From Gymnogyps californianus (Eukaryota; Chordata; Aves; Accipitriformes; Cathartidae), in the NCBI RefSeq assembly GCF_018139145.2, contig NC_059477.1:41510502-41574501 (forward strand): a DNA stretch of 64,000 nucleotides, given 5' to 3'. A model generated the notes under the pieces. It was not told where the DNA came from and did no database searches. It saw only the letters and a list, made by a program, of their open reading frames with translations. The position numbers and the translations under genes are program-made. This document shows positions 1 through 13,000 of the stretch, piece after piece; the stretch's first letter is position 1; each line of letters begins with the position of its first letter.

Positions 1-3000
1 TATATAATAAACCCTACTCACTTCTATGACCTAGTTTACTGTGGGTAATAATCTTCTTGGGGCAGCACTGGGCTTACTTTTCTTCCACTTTTCCCCTGTT
101 TAACTTACGTGAATGAAGGATTCTTCCCATCTCTCATCTTAATTTCTGGGCTACTCATAGTAAGGCAAGGCTCTTCCCGTTGGTGTCCATAGTAACGCCT
201 GGTTCCCACTCCGGCTTCACTTTGGTCTGCTCCCGGTCCTCCTCCTGTTCCCATGGAAGCGCTCAGAGTTTCCTGGTTTGTCGTTCCTCTCTGAGAAACT
301 AAGAGTTTAAACCCTATGTTCTTCGTCTTCTTATGGCTGCGGATGGTATAGATACTGCTTGGGCAGCCTGACTCAAAGACCAGCTGAGATGTGAAATAAA
401 TTGATGCAAAAGCTGCTGCGTACTCAGTTGAATGAGTCATAACTTCTGTACTCATGTAAAGCTCTCTAGCTTTAAGAGCGTGCACTACTATTAAGGTAGT
501 ATCAAGTAAGTGAGAATAAGAAAGAAAAGCCTGGATGCCACGTTCACGTGCTAGTGAATGATGTGGCAGAATATAATGCGTGGCGGGGACTGAAGCGAGG
601 GGAGCATGCTTCCTTAGTGGTTGGGTTCATAGGGGATTTTTTAGGAGGTTTGGGGGGGGGCAGGTTGTGTGTTTGTTTTGTTTTTTCTCTTTTAGTTTGT
701 TCTACCCCTTCCCTAGGCTCAAGTATAGTTTTAGTTTCTGAAGGTATACAGCCGAAAGTCCTATGATACTGCAAGAGAAGGTGGCATGTTAGACAATCTC
801 CATGGAGAATTTTGCTTTTGCTAATTGTAGGAGAAGTTGTTACACTGTTGAGCTTTAAAGGAAGATTAGCTGCTAAAAAAGTATTAAGAAGTAACCTAGA
901 AAGGAAGGAAATGTAGATAATGTGGATATTCGTGTTTGGAAGAGAAATGCGATTTCTTTATAGTGTATTTTGTGTCTCATTGAGGGCTGTTTTTTTTCTT
1001 CCAGAAATATTGTTTTGTCTCTCAGAACTTTTAATAGTACTGGGATTTTGACTAGATTAAAAAACAAAGTATCAGTTCTCTATATACGTACAGAAAAGAC
1101 ATTTTTGTATTTTATATATGCTTATAAATATAATATTTACATGTATGTATATATGGTTTAGACTTAAATATTGCGAAAAAAAAAAAAAAAGGCAAGTATC
1201 TGTTACAGAAACAATGCCCAAATGGAAGCAGCCCCACACCACCGCGTTTTGCCCTGAGGGCTGCGGTGAGCTGCATCGCCAAGTCCTGCTTTGCTCAGCG
1301 CAATGACAAGGGAAGTGTCGTTAATGACGCAGGCCCAAGTGCTGCTGGAGAATGCTTGAGAACTGCAAAGCCTGGCCTTCACCAGCCTACTAGTGATAAA
1401 ATCAGTGAGGCTTTCATACTTTTAGTTAAAATGTCTTCTTTTTTCCTAATGCTAATTAGAAAGTTCAGTTGTATTGGTGTCAATAAAATGGTAAGTAACA
1501 GTTAAAAGCAGGATGAAATTCTTTCTTAGAACAATATTGGAGCAGAGTCATCTGTCAGGCGGTCTCATTAGTTCTTGCTTGCTCGTCTGACAAAAACAAG
1601 ACAGACCTGGTTTATTTATTTCTCGCTTAAAACTATTAATTTAAAAAAACATTGAGGCTGCCTTTTCTGCATTATTGTGGAACAAAAAAAGAAAAACACG
1701 TGTTTTTTCCTCCTAATTCTTTTCTGGTGGTAGCCTTTGCAACTGAGTCGAATCATTTCGTGGATTCTAAAATCAGAGGAGAATGTAACCTTGTTAAGGA
1801 TCACGGTGTGTTTTGTGCAGTGCTTATCCCTGTTGCTTTCTTCCTCTTCCACTACACACATCAGGTGTGATCACCAGTATGTGACGTATGTGTGTGTTTG
1901 TGGGTGTAAAAATAGAAAGCTGGAAAACAAAGATCTCTTCAATGTTTTTCAAATCTACTAGTCCTTTACATTTGCCCCTAAAAAAAACATTTAGAAAAGA
2001 CTTTCAGTTACCCTTGTGTAGCTGTACGCAAATATTCTATTATGCGTACTAAATTTTCTAACATTTTCTGTGTACATTTATCTTGTTGTGAAGTAATCTT
2101 CATACAACTGTAAGTTGGGTTGGTTTGTTGGGTTTTTTTCACAACTAAGAAAAACATACCTCCCAGAGGCAAATGACTGATGGAGATTGCAAAGGCTTTG
2201 TAGTATTTCTGTGGTAGTGCCTCTCACGTATATTCCCTTATCTAAAAGAAAATGGTCTGAGATTTTGCACCTGTCCAACCTAATGGGTTTCTTTTAATAC
2301 GTAAACATCTATATGAAGCTCAGGCATGTTTTTCACCCATGTGATTTGAAGTAACACATGTAACTTCATCAAAGTTACTTGTGATTTATGCTGTGCAGAA
2401 GTTGGCTCTTTCAAGAAGCTTATTTGCCGAAAGTAATGCAAATATTTAATTCCTGAGGTTAGAGTATCTTTTGTTTGCATTAGTGATATTCTAATTAAAA
2501 GCAAACCCTCAGTGTGGGGTGGATGTGGACAGTTACCACACCTCACGGAGAAGCGAGGTTTCACCATTAGAGCTCTGGACCGGCCCAGAGACTCATGTAA
2601 AGAAATCCGGTCGTGGGGTCAGGGTGATCTACGCTGTATCATTTGCTGCGTTCGAGTTATTTTTGTAAAATGTTTGAACAATACTTTGTGCCATTGTGTC
2701 AATAATAGCGGAAAATCTACCTTATCCCAAATAATACAAAAATAGAGTACAAGAGCTATTTACAGTGGGAACAAATGGAAAGCTAATGACATTAGAAAAA
2801 CATATTGATGTTTTTGCATAACTATGCAATAAAATATTTGGCTTAAAAATAAATCTGATGGTTTTAAGACTTAGTAGCACCCACGAGCATAAAAAAGTCT
2901 AAAAAGAATTTATTATTTTTCCCCAATGATTTTTGAGCATTTACTTTGAATGATTATTGTCATGTGTTCAGACGGTTTAGTATCTTCAAAGTTGCTGTTT

Positions 3001-4607
3001 GGGAATAAATTAACAAAAATATATTTGGGATTTAGAAAGTTTCATATCTCAGAAGATACTAAATGTTGAGTTGTATCTAAATAATGTTTTGTCCCCAGTC
3101 CAGGAAGAAATTTAAAAAAAAAAAAAAAAATCAAAACAGATTCTTACATTTGAGCAGAGACATATGTTTTGTGGGTTGGCACCAGACTAGGATGCAGAAT
3201 CTTGTAGAACCAACTCTTCATACTCTAGGATATTTAGAGGAACAACATTCAAAACGAGGTGCTAGAGAATTTAAAAAAAAAAAAAAAACAGAGAATATAG
3301 ATTTTCTTTAAGACGGAAAATGTCTGTTTTGATTCCCTTTATGACTGTCCCTTTATTTCTAGTGCCATGTAACTGTCTTTTTTGTGTCAGTGTCAAATGA
3401 CTTACCGGAATGAGCTATTGTAAATAAGATAATGTGTTATTAAAAAGAAAATATTTTAATTTCATTGGTAAATTCACATTAATTGAAGATGAGATCATAG
3501 TGACTCCTTCTGGCTGTTAGGATGATGATCATAAAATCACATGAAGAAAAAATAACAAAACACTTGGGTGCCATCCAGCAAAATGAACAGGTCCCAAGAG
3601 ATTTAGAAGATTCCCCTGAAACATGGTTTAACACAGAAGAAACTTTTTCCCTGTGATGTGATGCTCAAAATCCTTCAAGAAGGCTTAGAGGTTTTGACAA
3701 CAAAATTAATGATACCTTTACAATTATTGCAGTTGTTATGCATGAGAGAAAGATGATTAAATCTGGTCAGAAATAACATCTGCAATGGGAGCAGAGTTTA
3801 AATATCTGGATTTTGGTGGTGCAGTTCAGTGCCAACAAAAAAAGAAAATATCTATTAACACAAAAGGCAAAGTGAGAATGATTTACTTGTCAGGCCAAAA
3901 AAGAAAAAATCTTTTCAGTGGCACTTAAAAAATCTGAGATTTGATTCAACTTCTTAAAAAAAATTGAATGCTAAGTTTGAAGGGTAATTGATAGAAAGCC
4001 TCAACACCAAATTACATGCGCTAAGTCGCTTTTAGGGAAAACAAGTCACAGGCTCTGAACCACTTTGAAGAAAAATTGTTTAAAATGGCACAATGAAATG
4101 TTGTTCCCTACTTTTCCCTGTAGTTGCTCTGTATTATGCGTTCTCCCTTTAAAAAAAAAAAAAAAAGTTTTTTACTCCAGTTCTCAGTGCATCTTCAATT
4201 TTAAGATCTCCCTGTCAGCAGGTGTGCTTTCTGGTTTGTAACCACTGATAAGTATCTTCCATGCTGAACTTTATTAAACAAATCTGTTGATAGATTCTGC
4301 TTTGGCTTCCGTACCAGTTTATTCCTCTGACTTTATTGGTTTGGCATATAAAACAAGTAAAGTACAGCCAAGGCAAAGCATAGCTAACAAAAGAAGCGTA
4401 TGTCATGACTGCAGAAGATGTAGACCTGTTGAATTAAAGGTAATTGTTTTGAGTCTAATGTTCACATGGCATACCTCAATACAGCAACATTTGGTATCTT
4501 AGATTGGGTTGTTTAGTGACTTTGAGCAGCTTATCAGCAGAACTTGTTGTTTGCCTGTTTGTTTCACAGACTACTGTGCACTTCAGGTATTTCATTAGCC
4601 TTAGGAC
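1..4607. other. Intergenic or intronic DNA, no supported gene
   Basis: This stretch is AT-rich non-coding sequence. It holds adenine runs near 1177-1191, 3114-3130, 3271-3287 and 4151-4166. The longest open frame is on the minus strand at 105-485 (126 codons), with no domain or motif I recognise. It most likely lies upstream of, or within, the first introns of MBD5. No promoter or CpG island was seen. Confidence 0.5.
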
Positions 4608-4634
4608 AATCTCACCGCTCTGCCCGGCAAGATC

Positions 4635-5393
4635 ATGGAGCACATCCTCCTGGAAACTATGCTAAGGCACATGGAAAATAAGGAGGTGACTGGTGACAGC
4701 CAACATGGCTTCACTAAGGGCAAATCGTGCCTGACAAATTTGGTGGCCTTCTACAACGGGGTTACAGCGTTGGTGGATAAGGGAAGAGCGACTGACATCA
4801 TCTGCTTGGACTTGTGCAAAGCATTTGACACTGTCCCGCACGGCATCCTTGCCTCTAAATTGGAGAGACATGGATTTGAAGGATGGAGCACTCAGTGCAT
4901 AAGGAATTGGCTAGATGGTTGCACTCAAAGAGCTGCAGTCAACAGCTCAATGTCCGAGGGGAGAGCAGTGACGAGTGGCATTCCTCAGGGGTCGGTATTT
5001 GGACTGGCACTGTTTAACATCTTTGTCAGGGACATGGGCAGTGGGATTGAGTGCACCCTCAGCAAGTTTGCTGACAACCCCAAGGTGTGTGGTGTGGTTG
5101 ATACTCTAGAGGGAAGGGATGCCATCCAGAGGGACCCTGACAGGCTAGCAAGGTGGGCCTGTGCGAACCTCATGAAGTTCAACAAGGCCAAGGGCAAGGT
5201 CCTGCACATGGGTTGGGGCAATCCCAAGCACAAATACAGGCTGGGCAGAGAATGGATTGAGAGCAGCCGTGAGGAGAAGCACTTGGCGGTGTTGGTTGAT
5301 GAGAAGCTCAACATGAGCTGGCAATGTGCGCTTGCAGCGCAGAAAGCCAGCCGTATCGTGGGCTGCATCAAAAGAAGCGTGACCAGCAGTTGA
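4635..5393 (+). pseudogene. CR1 reverse transcriptase fragment (inactive)
   Basis: A 252-codon open remnant of the CR1 ORF2 polymerase, read from an internal methionine (MEHILLETM). Palm motifs appear in order: [13 protein letters not shown] near residues 58-70, [10 protein letters not shown] near 113-122, then FADN where active copies have FADD. The endonuclease domain and the start of the RT are missing. It ends early through a frameshift relative to the sister copy, which reads through this point. The asparagine in place of the second catalytic aspartate and the loss of the remainder mean no activity is expected. Confidence 0.88.
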
Positions 5394-5520
5394 GGGAGGT
5401 GATTCTGCCCTCTACTCTGCTCTCGTGAGACCCCACCTGGAGTACTGAGTTCAGCTCTGGGGCCCCCAGCATAAGAAGGACACGGACCTGTTGGAGTGAG
5501 TCCAGAGGAGGGCCACAAAG

Positions 5521-5868
5521 ATGATCAGAGGGCTGGAGCACCTCTCCTATGAAGACAGGCTGAGAGAGTTGGGGTTGTTCAGCCTGGAGAAGAGAAGGCT
5601 TCGGGGAGACCTTATAGCGGCCTTCCAGTACTTAAAGGGGGCCTACAGGAAAGCTGGGGAGAGACTCTTTATCAGGGAGTGTAGTGATCAGGTGAGGGCT
5701 AATGGCTTTAAACTGAAAGAGGGGAGATGTAGATTAGCTGTCAGGAAGAAGTTCTTCACTGTGAGGGTGGTGAGGCACTGGCACAGGTTGCCCAGAGAGG
5801 CTGTGGATGCCCCGTCCCTGGCAGTGTTCAAGGCCAGGTTGGATGGGGCTTTGAGCAACCTGGTCTAG
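5521..5868 (+). pseudogene. CR1 ORF2 C-terminal fragment
   Basis: A 115-codon frame encoding the C-terminal end of the CR1 polyprotein, recognisable from [19 protein letters not shown], the [20 protein letters not shown] block and the closing [13 protein letters not shown]. It belongs to the same insertion as 4635-5393 but is in a different frame, so the element is broken in between. The methionine is internal to the old ORF and is not a gene start. Confidence 0.88.
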
Positions 5869-5955
5869 TGGAAGGTGTCCCTGCCCATGGCAGGGGGGTT
5901 GGAACTGGATGAGCTTTAAGGTCCCTTCCAACCCAAAGCATTCTATGATTCTATT

Positions 5956-7079
5956 TGAAACACTTTTTTCCATTCCTTTCCTGCCCCTCAACCCTGTCTT
6001 GAACTATATCTGAAAAGGCAGTGGCGGTCTGGTGGGGCAGTGTCGCTTTCAGTTCTTACACAGCAGCTTTTTAATACTTTAATAGGGTCATTTTGTATCT
6101 GGAATTTTTTCCTCATACCAATCCATCAACTCTGTTTGGCAAACATCAAGGCACAGTATACATCCAATTTCTTTTTCAGATTTTTCATTAGAAAAAGAAA
6201 GTTAGTGTAATCACAGTATAGCCTATGCAATTTTATTTCAGAGACTGATCTGACAGTTGTTTTTTCTACAAGGATTTTAAATTTTTGGAAGCACTAGAAA
6301 GAGCAGAGAGTATCCATTTGAGTATTCGGTAACTTGCTATTTTACAGAAGTTGATTTGAAAGGTGTTTATTCTCAGGTGATGGAAATTGCGGGGGTTTGG
6401 ATTGACTTCAGAAGAAACAAACGTGGACAATTCAGATAAAGCATTATCATAAAACTGAGATTAAATAACTTTTTGCATTGATATAGGCAAACTGCAAAAA
6501 CTTAGTGTTTTTGCTATTAGAGGTATTTAACTATTGTGGCTTTAAGCAGCAATTAATTGTCCGCAGAGCCTGCTAAGTGATCTGGTCGTCCGATCACCTT
6601 TCCACACGTTCTGACTGCTGGCGATCAGATGTCCCAGGCCTGCAAATAAATAAATGAGTAAATAGATAAATCACATTTTTAAAAAAAATATATTCAAGAT
6701 GAAGCAGTTGCTTGTGTTAACCCAAGTTGGATTGCTGCTGTGGTTGTACACTGTCAGGAGTCAGCAAAAGGTTTTCCTTTGCTCGGAGTTGGATTCCTCC
6801 ATAATCTGAGAAAGACTAAACCAAGTGGAATCGACTGAGTAGAGGCGAAAATTATTTACAAGATGAAAGCTTTTTGACTTGATTAGTCTTCTAGTTAATT
6901 GCATCTGTTGCTAAATGAGGAGTGAAAGATTTCAAAAGTATTGCGGCATATGTTAGGTTATACGGGTACCAGTGGGGCTTAATTTTGTATATATCGTCGA
7001 GCATGTACATAAGGGTTGGTTATGCTGACTTAAGCCTGTTATCAACTCTTTGTCTCATGTTACACAGCTATGCTTTGAA
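5956..7079. other. AT-rich non-coding DNA
   Basis: No gene, splice-bounded exon or recognised repeat is visible between the two CR1 insertions. A short AAAT-type run lies around 6645-6672. Confidence 0.5.
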
Positions 7080-7325
7080 GTTCCTTCATTAAGGAAGGAG
7101 AAAGCAGAGAATGTCAGGATATTCTGGACATCAGGAAACACCTTTTGACTGTGAGGGTGGTTGACCGCTGGACTAGGTTGCCCAGAGAGGCTGTGGAGTC
7201 TCCATCCGTGGAGACGTTCAAAGTCCAGCTGGACACGGTCCTGGGCCACCAGCTCTAGGTTGCCCTGCTTGAACAGGCAAGGTGGACCAAATGTTCTCCA
7301 GAGGTCCCTGGCAACCTCAACTACT
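7080..7325 (+). mobile_element. CR1 LINE 3' fragment, short and diverged
   Basis: A short CR1 tail in + orientation. The block reading TVRVVDRWTRLPREAVE corresponds to the conserved C-terminal [18 protein letters not shown] of the fuller copy at 4608-5955. It is followed by the ORF end near 7258 and a degraded tail (CCAGAGGTCCCTGGCAACCT). It appears to be a different CR1 subfamily from the two long copies. Confidence 0.85.
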
Positions 7326-8085
7326 TTGTAGAAGTTTTATCGTGGTTATAATAGACAAATGGTTTCTCTTTCAATGAAAGAAGCTGAGACCTGGAAAAAA
7401 AAAATTGTAGCTATTGGGCGTTTTAACATAAGTTGGTTCCAAAGGAAGTACATACATAGAGTAGTTCATTTGATGCTGACCTTACCATAAGCATAGTAAT
7501 TTTTTTTGATTCATCTTTCCATAGTTACGGTACTGAAATGTGAAAGCAGCACTAATAAATGATACTCTATGGTTATACTGTTGAATAATGTTGTGGGTTT
7601 GTTGGGTTTTTTTTTAAACCATAACTGGCAGTTTTAGGGATGTTGTCTTAAAGTTACCTTTAATTTGGCTTTTCAAAGTTTAGGGAGGTGGTTTAACTTT
7701 TCATAATCTATTAGTGCTTAAAATATAACACACTTCAATACTAATTTGTAATCTTATTTGTCTTTTCTAATCTTTAGCTCATGGGATGATTACTGCTGTT
7801 GTTATTTTGGTATGATAACAGTGAATTTCCCAAGTTTGGTGTATTTAGTCTTAAATATACTAATGCGGAGTAATTGTTACATGCCTCAAGTAGATAAACG
7901 CCATCCCATGTAATGACTCTGGTGCTTGTCTGTTTGTTTTTAACAGCAGCTAACAAATTAGTGTATTGTATGAAATGCACAATTTTACTTTGTACCTTCT
8001 TAATAAATAAATAAAGTATTTTAAAGTCCTCCGTCTAGCTGCAACTAACCTGGCTTATGTACTGCTTTGTGGTGTTTTTCTTCAG
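7326..8085. other. Intronic-like DNA ending in a splice acceptor
   Basis: AT-rich non-coding sequence without recognised repeats. Its last bases form a pyrimidine-rich acceptor (GGTGTTTTTCTTCAG, ending at 8085) for the candidate exon at 8086. Confidence 0.4.
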
Positions 8086-8183
8086 ATCCTTGTTGACGAT
8101 GGTGGTCATTGGATGCATAAATATTGAAGTATATATCATTTACAGACAAGATCTTTGAAATCTGTTTCCTTCACACAGCAAAG
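8086..8183 (+). other. MBD5: Candidate non-coding leader exon (probably MBD5 5' UTR)
   Basis: A 98-nt segment bounded by a strong acceptor (TTTTTCTTCAG ending at 8085) and a consensus donor (CAAAG followed by GTAAGT at 8184). All three frames contain stops, so it would be untranslated. An ATG at 8100 opens a 19-codon frame closing within the exon. MBD5 in mammals has several non-coding 5' exons spread over a very long distance. The strand and position here fit that, but the assignment is inference: there is no transcript evidence in the window. Confidence 0.5.
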
Positions 8184-10014
8184 GTAAGTAAAATAATCTA
8201 TATTATGCATTTGTATATAAGTAATAAGTTAGATAGTTTTTGACCTCAAAAATAACCAAAACTGAACAGCATCTGAAGTTCAGGAGCCTGACTACACTTC
8301 CAAAAGTTTTAGCTTTTTTTAGTAAGTTTATTTATCCTACTAATGTGAAAAATAAGCTATATGGAAGGAGCTCAGTTTCTTTTCCTCCTTTTAGTTACAA
8401 GAATATGAGTCCTTAGCTTGTTTTTTTTTCTGCATTTAATGTTATTCCTTATTATTTTTTTCTCACAAGTTTTTCGAACTACAGATCATTTGCAATATCT
8501 GTGTGTGATACTGATGAGAACCAGGAATACCTTATATGTTAAAATCTGAAGAGTAGTTGGGCATGGGAATTAGTACTCAAAAAGACAGAAGTTATGTGGA
8601 ACAGAAATAGCCAGCAACACACAAAGTGAAATAGTGGTCAATCTCTTGAAGATTTCTGTAGAAGTTTAGAAATGTGACTTCTTTTTAGTTAAATATTAGA
8701 GACATGACTCTGATGTGCACTCTGCTTGTACTATTTCTTTTGAATGTGTGGACTTTTGGTCAAAATAAATGTTAGATATTCAGGAGAGTTTTGTTTGTGT
8801 ATTGTTTTTTCTATTTTGAAACTAACTATATAAAACACTCTAGGTAATATGGGAAGAATTTTTCCTCTTATGGAAATAGAGCTAATTTTCCCACTCATTA
8901 TCTGCTGTTAATTTAATGTGTGGCAATATCTGAAATTTAGTGATGATTATATGGCAGTAGATTTTTGGTTAGCTGTACAGCTCATCTATGAGCAAACCAA
9001 TTAAGACATAATTTCAGAATATAATTGAACTCCTAATGGGGCACTTTAATTCACTAGAAATTTACATATTTGCTTTTCTTTGTTTTAGTAGACAGGTCCA
9101 AAATGAGGGTACAGCTTCATTTTTTGAACTTCTGAATACAGCAACTTCATCTGAGACTTTCCAAAATGAAGCATGTAAAATGCTGTTGAATAAGAGGATG
9201 GATAAGTTCATGAATAAGCTACTTAGTTCTCAAATCTGAACTTTGAATCGCTCTCATTAGCTGTTTATTTGAAGAATAAAACTTACTGTGTTGTTAGGAT
9301 GCTGTGGCCCTATTGATACTCTTTTCACCTGCGGTGCAACACCGTGCGATGCAACACAGTGAAAACTGATCTACTTGGTACCAAGTGTGTGCAGTGTTTG
9401 TAACTAATTTTCTTCCTTTTAGCATGTTTGGGCAGCCTTGATCTGCTGGGAAAGGGCTCGTTCTGCAGATCTTTATAACTGATTTTTTCGAGCAGTATGA
9501 ATAGAAAATTCTTGGAACTGCATAGTTAGCCCAGACCCAGCCTGATGGAGCATCAGGGCTGGGACGCGCAGGGTCAGAGTTATGTCTCACTTGCGTGTTA
9601 CAAAAATGGAGTACCTCATTTATGTAGTGTTTGTAATGCATTTCTGTTTTACTGCCCCTTCAGTATCTTTTTATATAAGTCAGAGCTTTCCGATGAAACC
9701 CCCTTTTTACTTTTTTGAGGGTTTTTTTTTCAGCCCAAGTTTAACTGCAAGGGCACTGAAACGTTACGTTACTCATGTATGTCGCCATATGCAGTGGACC
9801 CTGGCAGATGTATCTAGGATAAAGCAGCACTGGTTCCATTGGGGTTTGCATCATTCTAGGTTTTCTCAGCTCCCAGCTGATGCTGTAAGAGAACAGCAGA
9901 TGGGAAAGAGTTAAAAAGTGCAGCATACATATCTGACTTACATGAGCTAAAATAAACAAACAAACAGTAGCTGTTTGTTAGAGGAAAGCCCAAATTAAGA
10001 AAGAAATTAAGGCA

Positions 10015-10048
10015 GTTCTCTCTCTCTTTTTTTTTTTTTTTTTTTTTT
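10015..10048. repeat. CT/T low-complexity tract
   Basis: A short (CT)n stretch runs directly into 22 thymines at 10027-10048. It is an ordinary low-complexity tract. Confidence 0.9.
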
Positions 10049-13000
10049 GACCCCCAGAACGGAAGGCTTTTTTCATTTAGAAGATAAACACTACTGATCT
10101 GAGAGAGGTTATTTATACCTCTGCCATGCTGAGGTTAAATTTTTGGGTTTGTTTTGTTGTTACTGTTTCCTTCAAGGATAGACCTTTGCATATGTTTTTA
10201 TTTGTTCTAAAATGGGGACCTACAGCATTTGGTAAAGGAAAACCAAATGTTTTGGGGGAATAATTATCAAAGTTTGCATTTGGGTTAGGAAGAAACAATT
10301 TTGTATGTGAAAAACTGGGACAGGGAAAGTATTTCTTTCTATAAGGTTAATGTTTTACTGGTTATTTCCTGTAAAGTTTTAATACGTACACGTGGATAAA
10401 CCTCAGAATGCTTCTATGAAATCCAAAAAAACATTTAGCTCTCATTCTCGGCATCTTAGCTTTTATTTTGTACTCTTTTTGTCTACCGAGACTAAAATGT
10501 TCACAGCTGTATAGGTATGTGCAGACAGTGTTTCTATTCCATTTGATCTATTTTTAAATGCAGGGGCTTTTTGTATTTAATACGCATTACTGTGCTTGCA
10601 GTCTAATACTTCAAAACCTTAGTGACCTTGGTTCACCCACTTGTACCTTGTACATTATCATGCAGTCCTTAATTATATGATAACATGCTATTTTTCTCCA
10701 TAGAAGGAAATGCTTGCATTAAATACATGGCATTTAATCAGTATGCAGCTATCTAGTGTTTTTAATTGTTCAGTGTGTGGTTCCAGATCTTCTGTACTAT
10801 ATAATTTTCAGACCTTGCTCTGCAGTTAGAATTAAGAAATTGCCTTCATGCTTTACTGTACCTTTTAGCAACAGGTTTTCTCTAAGACTTTCTGGCAAAA
10901 CCCAATCTCTGAAGCCCAGGTTATTTTGCAGGAACATTTTCAGTTCTAGGAGCTTTCCTTGCCAACTCTTTTGATGGGCTGCTGGGCTTTGTATACTTTT
11001 TACAGTAATTGCAGAACTGGAGTACTCACTCCATGAAGATTCTTTCAAGCCAGAAAAGCGAGAGCAGTGATCCTCCATGAAAAACGTAGGAATTGAAAGG
11101 ATTGTTGGCCTAGGCATCTTTTTTTGAAGTCATGATTTCATTCTTCTTGGTTCTCAGTTTCGCATTCAGCCATTCTTACTTGTATCCTAGTCTTGTATGT
11201 CTCTTGTCTTGCATCTCTGTTTTCATTCTCCCTCATCCAAGTAATTTCTAATGTTAGCCGGTTTCTATTTCAAGTTCGTTATCCATTCTCACACGGTACC
11301 AGTCTTCCCTCATTTCACTTACTCTCCAGAATTACAGTTCTATTCTGGCTCCAGATTTGCACCCCTTTTTCTCAGGGTGAGTCTGCACAGATGGGTGTTG
11401 AAGGTTGCACATCTTTCTACCCGTGCTCTGAGTCAGCTGATGCAAGTCAACTTCAGTACAACAGCCTTGTAGCTACTTCAGCGTGACTGTGAAGGGCTAC
11501 GGAGGAGCTAAGTCTGCCTCTGTGCTGTGCTGGGAAGGTTACACACAACCATAATGCAAAGATCAGCCGTCTGCCAAATGGTGTCCTTGCTATAGTGCGT
11601 ATGTACATGGAAATTTTGCATTTCCAAAACTGTATGTTTCAAAAAGCTTTAAATTGTGTATTAGAAAACAGTTTCGAATTTATGGGTATTTTTAATATGT
11701 ATATAGCAGTTTTAGCATGAACACTGTGGATTTTCCTTGTCCGTAAACTGAGATGGCACTTACTGATTTGTATTACTTATTTCAGCATGTGAAGGAAACC
11801 AGAACGATGCATTACAAGTCCTTATAATATTTTTTCTTGTTAATCACTTGGGGTGAAAAAATATATCAGAGAAATATAGCATTAATGAAATAGAAAACTG
11901 GTTATGCAGACTTAAGGAGGATGAGTGAGGTTTACGTCTGTTTATTCTGTTTTATCTTTTTAAACAGTACATGGAAAATTCTAGTAGCTAGATAGAATTT
12001 TACACTGTGCGATAAAATGATAGACATGTTTAGTCCTCTGTGCCATCTCCAGCTGCAAGCCATGTAGTCTTTGAGAACTTTCTGAACTGTGTAATTCTGG
12101 GACTCATGATATATCGCAGCAAGAAATCAGGCCTGTCACTATCCAAACTTCAGAATTTATAAGGCTGTTTAATTATACTGAAGTATATAACATATGACTT
12201 GGCGCTGCATACACAGTGCTTCTCTAAATAGTTTGTCTTAGAACTGTGTCATTACTAATGTTTTGATTGTAGTTATTCTAAGACAGAGAAGGAACAGTGT
12301 CGTGTTGCATCATTTTTCTCCCTAAAGCAGTCTGCAGTCCAGATTGACGGACAATTTTTCCTGAATTGTCATTAAAACCAAGGAGCCCAATTGTCTTTTT
12401 GAAGCCTTAATGTTTTTCTGAGAACAGTCAGTTTTATGTCTCTCTCTCATCTTTTAATATGAAAGGGTTGGGGTTTTGTGTAATCCCAAGTTACTTTCTC
12501 TAATGCAAGATATAAACTAATTCTACCTTCTTAAATTTAATAAAGGGAAACCTACTTAATTTGAAAGTTACTTCTACAGAAATTATTTAAAGGATTTGGG
12601 GGAAAAAAATATATTCCTATAATGTTGCTCTACAATATCACTACTTTTAGGTACATTTTAGAGCCAAATTTTAGAGTACATTTTAAATATAATAGATTTG
12701 ATAGGTCAATTCTCTGGCTTAGCAGAAAATTTTTTACCTCTTCTGCCAAGTTTTTCACATTTCACGAGAACAAGAAGTTTGTTTTCAATCGTCCTCATTT
12801 CTTTTCCAGCTGGTCCTTCTGCAACAATTTTCAAATAAAATATGGGCTGACGTTTTGAACTTTTTCTGGAAGCAGATACTGTAAATAAATATTGCAAACT
12901 ACAAGGGCTTTCCATTTTGAAAAATTGGAACAGCGGGCACCTTGAACAAAAGTAAATATTCCCAACACTTCTTTATTGTTACCAGATTAATCAAGCTCAG

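Larger units (their letters stand above)
4608..5955 (+). mobile_element. CR1 LINE retrotransposon, 5'-truncated, with RT remnant
   Basis: This is the 3' half of an avian CR1 non-LTR retrotransposon. The frame at 4635-5393 encodes reverse transcriptase sequence, with [10 protein letters not shown] and SGIPQGS motifs. The catalytic FADD box is changed to FADN, so the enzyme would be dead. A small deletion near 5391 shifts the frame and creates a stop. The C-terminal part resumes in another frame at 5521-5868. The 3' end is the family's tail, finishing in ATTCTATGATTCTAT near 5955. The 5' end is cut inside the RT region, as is usual for CR1. The copy at 30704-32275 is very similar and lies on the opposite strand. 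Confidence 0.93.

Noticed and set aside
105..485. 126-codon minus-strand open frame near the left edge
   Set aside because: There is no recognisable motif, and the composition looks like a read-through of ordinary sequence. There is no promoter or convincing splice context. It is mentioned only as the longest frame of that stretch.
3084..3311. Adenine runs at 3114 and 3271 as tails of processed pseudogenes
   Set aside because: The sequence before each run does not resemble a known mRNA or carry an open frame. Birds have few processed pseudogenes. These are simple A tracts.
5734..5991. Minus-strand open frames overlapping the CR1 copies (for example 4985-5518 and 5734-5991)
   Set aside because: They are antisense shadows of the CR1 polymerase frame. 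The true sense motifs are on the other strand.
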